Below are positions 39,697 through 64,000 of a DNA stretch of 64,000 nucleotides, one piece after another. A model generated the notes under the pieces. That model was not told the origin of the DNA. It saw nothing but the letters and a program-made list of their open reading frames with translations, and made no database searches. Position numbers and translations under genes: made by a program. Where the stretch lies: the NCBI GenBank assembly GCA_034336665.1, contig CM067590.1, positions 186,001 through 250,000 of the forward strand. The letters are read 5' to 3'. Origin of the DNA: Luscinia megarhynchos. Lineage: Eukaryota > Chordata > Aves > Passeriformes > Turdidae. Every line of letters begins with the position of its first letter. Positions within the stretch are counted from its first letter, which is position 1.

Positions 39697-42600
39697 TTTA
39701 TTATTTCACAAGTTGCTAAAATCTAAAGTACAACGGTGCTTCCTCGTTATCCGCGGTGTCCTAGAAAATCCCAAAATCCCGGCGGCTCCGAGCGGGAATT
39801 TTATGGCTTTAGGGACCCCCTGGATCCGGGAGCTGGAGCCCCCCAGAACAGCTCATGCAGCAAAGCTCGGGAAGAGCAGGAAAATGGGATCCAGGATCCC
39901 AAGGGATTTGTGGGAGTCGAAGGGTTGGGTGGTGTTCCCATGGATCCCAGAGATCTCTGGGATGTTGGGAATTCCAAAAGGGGATCCAAGAGATCTCTGG
40001 GATTCTGGAAATCCTAATAAAGATTCAAGGGCCTCAGGGATTCCAGAATTCCAAAAGGGATCCAAGAGATCTCAGGGATTTGGGAATTCCAAAGGGGATC
40101 CAAGAGATCTCAGGGATTTGGGAATTCCAAAGGGGATCCAAGAGATCTCAGGGATTTGGGAATTCCAAAGGGGATCCAAGAGATCTCAGGGATTTGGGAA
40201 TTCCAAAAGGGATCCAAGAGATCTCAGGGATTTGGGAATTCCAAAAGGGATTCAAGAGATCTCAGGGATTTGGGAATTCCAAAAGGGATCCAAGAGATCT
40301 CAGGGATTTGGGAATTCCAAAAGGGGATCCAAGAGATCTCAGGGATTTGGGAATTCCAAAAGGGATCCAAGAGATCTCAGGGATTTGGGAATTCCAAAAG
40401 GGATCCAAGAGATCTCAGGGATTTGAGAATTCTGAAAGGGATCCAAGAGATCTCAGGGATTTGGGAATTACAAAAAGGGATCCAAGAGATCTCTGGGATT
40501 TGAGAATTCTGAAAGCCCGAAGGATTTGGGAATCCCAAAAGGGGATCTAAGAGATCTGTGGGATTCAGGAATTCCAAAGGGAATCCAACAGCCTCAAGGA
40601 TTTCGGGAATCGCAAAGAGGATCCAAAAGACCTCAGAGAATCCCAAATCCCAAAGGGGATTCAGCAGCAGGAATAAACCCAAAATTTGTTCCCAAATTCC
40701 CCCCTCCTCCACCATTCCCAAACATTTCCCTTCCAGGGCAGAATTCCACAATTCCCAAATGGGAATTTTCCATTTCATTGAGATTTTTTCCCCCGTTTTT
40801 CCCATTTTTTTGGTGTGGTTGCTTTGTTTTGGTTTTTTTTTTTCTTTTTCCTGGAAAAAGGAGACCAGGAAGAGGTTTGGAATATTTGTATTGAAGAGTT
40901 GGAACAATTTTGAACCTGAACCATCCCAATCCCAAAAAACCCCCCCATGGGAACATGGAATTTTCTAAATGAAAAACCATTCTGGCATTCCAACATGGAA
41001 TTTTTTCCCAGATCGATCCCAAATTTGGCAGAAATGGAATAAAAACAAATCCTTCAAATTCCTGACAACATTCCAAGGAAAAAATGGGAAAAACCACTTC
41101 AGAACCAGGCTAGATCCCAGGTAGGAATTTGGATTTTCCTAGCCTCATTCCAGGCAGGAATTCTGAGTTTCAGTCTCACTCCATAAAATATTTTGGGTTT
41201 TTCCAGCCTCATTCCAGGTTGGATTTTGGGTTTTCCAACCTCATTCCAGGCTGGATTTTCTCTCCCCTTCCAAACAAATCTCTCCCAAATAATTTTTTTG
41301 GGGATTTGTCCTGAATCATCCATCCAAAAAAAGAATCAGGATAGAACATTTGGAAGCGTGGACACAAAGACTTGTTTGGATTTTTAATTCCAAATCCTTC
41401 AATTCCAACATTCCCAATTATTTTAATGATCCAGAGTTGGCTGAAATTCCAATTTCCATGGGAATTTTGCTGGGATCCAGAAAGTTTTGATGTCATTTTT
41501 ATCCCATTGAATCCTTTTGCTCGCATTTAATTCCCTGGTTTTGTTATTTTTTTTTCAGGAATCATCCAAACACCAGGAATAAACCAACCCTTAAAATAAA
41601 ATTTCTGATTTTAATTGGAGGAATTTTGTTGGCTTTTTTTTTTTGGGGTGGGGGGTGGGGGGGAAATAAATGAACTTTTTCCAAATGTTGGCATCCATGA
41701 GGGGAAAAAAAAAAAAAACAGGAGAGGAAAATCTCCCTGAAGCAACCCCAAAAAATTGTACGTGGGAAAGGAATGGCAATTTTTCCATAAAATCTGATGG
41801 AATTTATGGAATTCCACGTCATCCCTCTGTCAGCATCTCCCGATCCAAGCTTGGAATGAAAACTCCAAATTCCAAAATTCCAACCCAATTCCCACATTTG
41901 AGCTCTTCGCACCTCTACGGAAAACAACCCCAAAATCCACATCTGACTGGGAATTCCGGGGACTTTTATCCAATAAATCCCAGTTTGGAAAATGAGTTTT
42001 GTGGGTTTTTTTCCTAAGCTAAATCCCTAAATATTGTAGGAAAAAGTGGGAAAAGGGAGGGGTTTTGTCACTTGGATCCAAAGGAATTCTTGGCTTCAGC
42101 AATTCCTAAGAAAATAAATTCGGCTTTTCCTGAATTTTTTTCCCCTCCTCTTTTCTTTTTTTTTCTTTTTTTTTTTCTTTTTAATATATAGATCTCTAAA
42201 TTATATATATTTATAATTTCCCCAAGAAAATTCCCCGATTTTCCCAAAGAATTCTTCTAAGGCCTGGAATTCTGCCCCTTGGATTCATCTGGAATTTCGG
42301 AAGAAGTCCAAGGAAAAAAAACTTATGAGAAAGCAAAATGAAACCAAACCGGCCCGAGATGGATTTTGGGTTGAACCTCTGGAATTCCCAAAAAATAAAA
42401 AACAAAAAGATGGAAAACTCCATCCCAAATGGATACAGGAGCATGCTTGGGATGCCTGGAAGAACTCGAATCACAGAGGGAAGGATTGGGAATGGCCAGA
42501 ATTCCCGGTGGGAATTTTGGGAATTGCTCCCAACCCTCCTTGTCTGCATCAGCTGCTGGAATTCCTATAAATTTTTGGAATAATATCCCTCAAAACAACA

Positions 42601-43535
42601 ACAGAAAAGGAAAAACAAAAAAAATAACCAACCAACCTAACCAACCCTCCCAAAGGAAAAAAGGAAAATTCCCAAAAAGTTTCACTTTCGAGTCTCTGGG
42701 AAACGTCGGGAAGGCCCAAAATTCATGGGATGAGAAATAATCAAAGGTGATTTTTTTTTTTTTGTCTCTCAAGGTTTGGGAACTACCAATGGTTCCAAAG
42801 TCTATTCCAACCAGAATCCAAGAAAAAAAAGAGGGAATTCTCCCGCATCAATTCCCACCTCCCAGCCAAGGGGGAATAAAAAAAAACCCAACCAAACCAT
42901 CCATACTCAACCGGAATCGGGAATTTGCACTTTCTTCTTCACGGAATCGTTGGAATTTTGGGAATATTGGGATGTGCCGCCTGATTTCCCAGCTGGAAGA
43001 GGAGCAGGGAAAAGGAGCAGCCACAAACTTGGCTCACTAAATGCAGGATGGGGCTGGAATTCCTCTGTCCACGCCCCAAAATTCCGGAATTCCGAAGCGT
43101 TCCCGGCAAAAAGTTCGGCGTTGGTGGCGAAGGCAGAGAGAGAGAGGAGGAATCGCTGAGTCCTTTTTAAATTTTTTTTTTTTTGTGCTGGTGCCAAAAA
43201 ATTCCAAAACAAAATACTAAGAAAAGCCAACCAGAAAAAAAAAAAAAAAAAAAAAGGAATTCTTCCCCTTTTTTGATGCACACTATTTTTTTTTTTTCTC
43301 CCATGCCAGCTTCCATGAAAAATCTGGGAGCCAAGGGAGCCGGGATTCGGCCACCCCAACGCGGTCACTTCTCCCGGCAGGGACGGATGAGGAGTGGTGG
43401 TGTTGCTGCATCCTAGAAAAGCCTCGGGGCGTTATCCAGCTGGGATTTAAAGCAGATTCCACGGAATTGTGGTAGAAAAACAACAAAAAAAAAAAACAAA
43501 GGATGGCAGAGCCTGGCAAAGTTGTCCCTCGGGAA
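39697..43535 (-). other. GATAD2A: Probable GATAD2A 3' UTR
   Basis: From the TAA stop to an AATAAA at 39702-39697 is about 3.8 kb, similar to the long 3' UTR of mammalian GATAD2A. Much of it (40.7-43.5 kb) is AT-rich and non-repetitive, unlike the surrounding introns. A 36-38 bp array (GGATCCAAGAGATCTCAGGG) of about 16 copies lies at about 39950-40650. Poly(A)-site choice is uncertain, with further AATAAA at 39221 and 39110. Confidence 0.5.
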
Positions 43536-63717
<20,182 letters not shown>

Positions 63718-63730
63718 GGTGAGGGCCTGA

Positions 63731-64000
63731 GGGAAGGGCAGGAAAGGGTTAAAAACATTGGGAATGGAGGGGAGAAATCCTGGGAAAATATCAGGGAAAA
63801 GGAGGAAAAAATCTCAGGTAAGTTTTGGGAAGTTGTGGGAAAAGGGAGGGAGCAAAGGGTTAAAAATTCAGGGAAAGAGAAGACAGCGAGGGGTTAAAAA
63901 GGGCTGGGAAAGGGTTAAAAATATTGGGAATGGAGGGAAAAAATCCTGGGAATGGAGGGAAAAATCCTGGGAATGGAGGGAAAAATTTGGAGGGAAATAT
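63731..64000. repeat. Intron upstream of GATAD2A coding exon 1
   Basis: Beyond the acceptor at 63727 (start codon 10 bases inside the exon) the sequence becomes GGGAATGGAGGGAAAAATCC-like repeats to the window edge. The 5' UTR exon and promoter are outside the window. Confidence 0.7.

Overview
The window is vertebrate nuclear DNA, most likely from a bird. Every recognisable gene is split by GT/AG introns and lies on the minus strand. The order GATAD2A – NDUFA13 – YJEFN3 – CILP2 matches the conserved block of human 19p13.11, which in chicken lies on a GC-rich microchromosome (chr28 from memory). Compact genes with introns packed with minisatellites fit an avian microchromosome. Species assignment is inference. 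No bacterial, phage or CRISPR features were seen.

Layout in transcription order (right to left). GATAD2A (63.7–43.5 kb, ten coding exons, plus a probable 3' UTR to about 39.1–39.7 kb) encodes the p66-alpha subunit of NuRD. NDUFA13/GRIM-19 (37.1–33.6 kb, five exons, 144 aa) is a complex I subunit. YJEFN3 (32.2–22.0 kb, six exons, 244 aa) is a YjeF-N/AIBP-like protein. CILP2 (19.6–12.4 kb, eight coding exons, 1178 aa) is a secreted cartilage matrix protein with a TATA box. About 7 kb of repeat-rich DNA follows. Then come two small genes for type II membrane coiled-coil proteins: a complete four-exon BST2/tetherin-like gene (4.68–3.52 kb, 166 aa, with a C-terminal GPI signal) and a related BST2- or PLVAP-like gene (from 2.44 kb) that runs off the left edge. 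Exon boundaries and phases were worked out by hand. All junctions are in frame except two inside GATAD2A coding exons.

The genes have no shared pathway. They are neighbours by conserved synteny, except that the tetherin pair occupies the place next to CILP2 where mammals have PBX4. TSSK6, found between GATAD2A and NDUFA13 in mammals, is not visible.

The most unusual property is the repeats. Most non-coding sequence is tandem arrays, and many begin exactly at an exon edge, with a unit that includes the splice site and the first or last few to tens of exonic bases. This is clearest in GATAD2A (acceptor and donor of the same exon, plus three other exons and a partial duplication of the last exon). 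It recurs in CILP2, YJEFN3 and NDUFA13. The result is ladders of decoy splice sites beside real ones.
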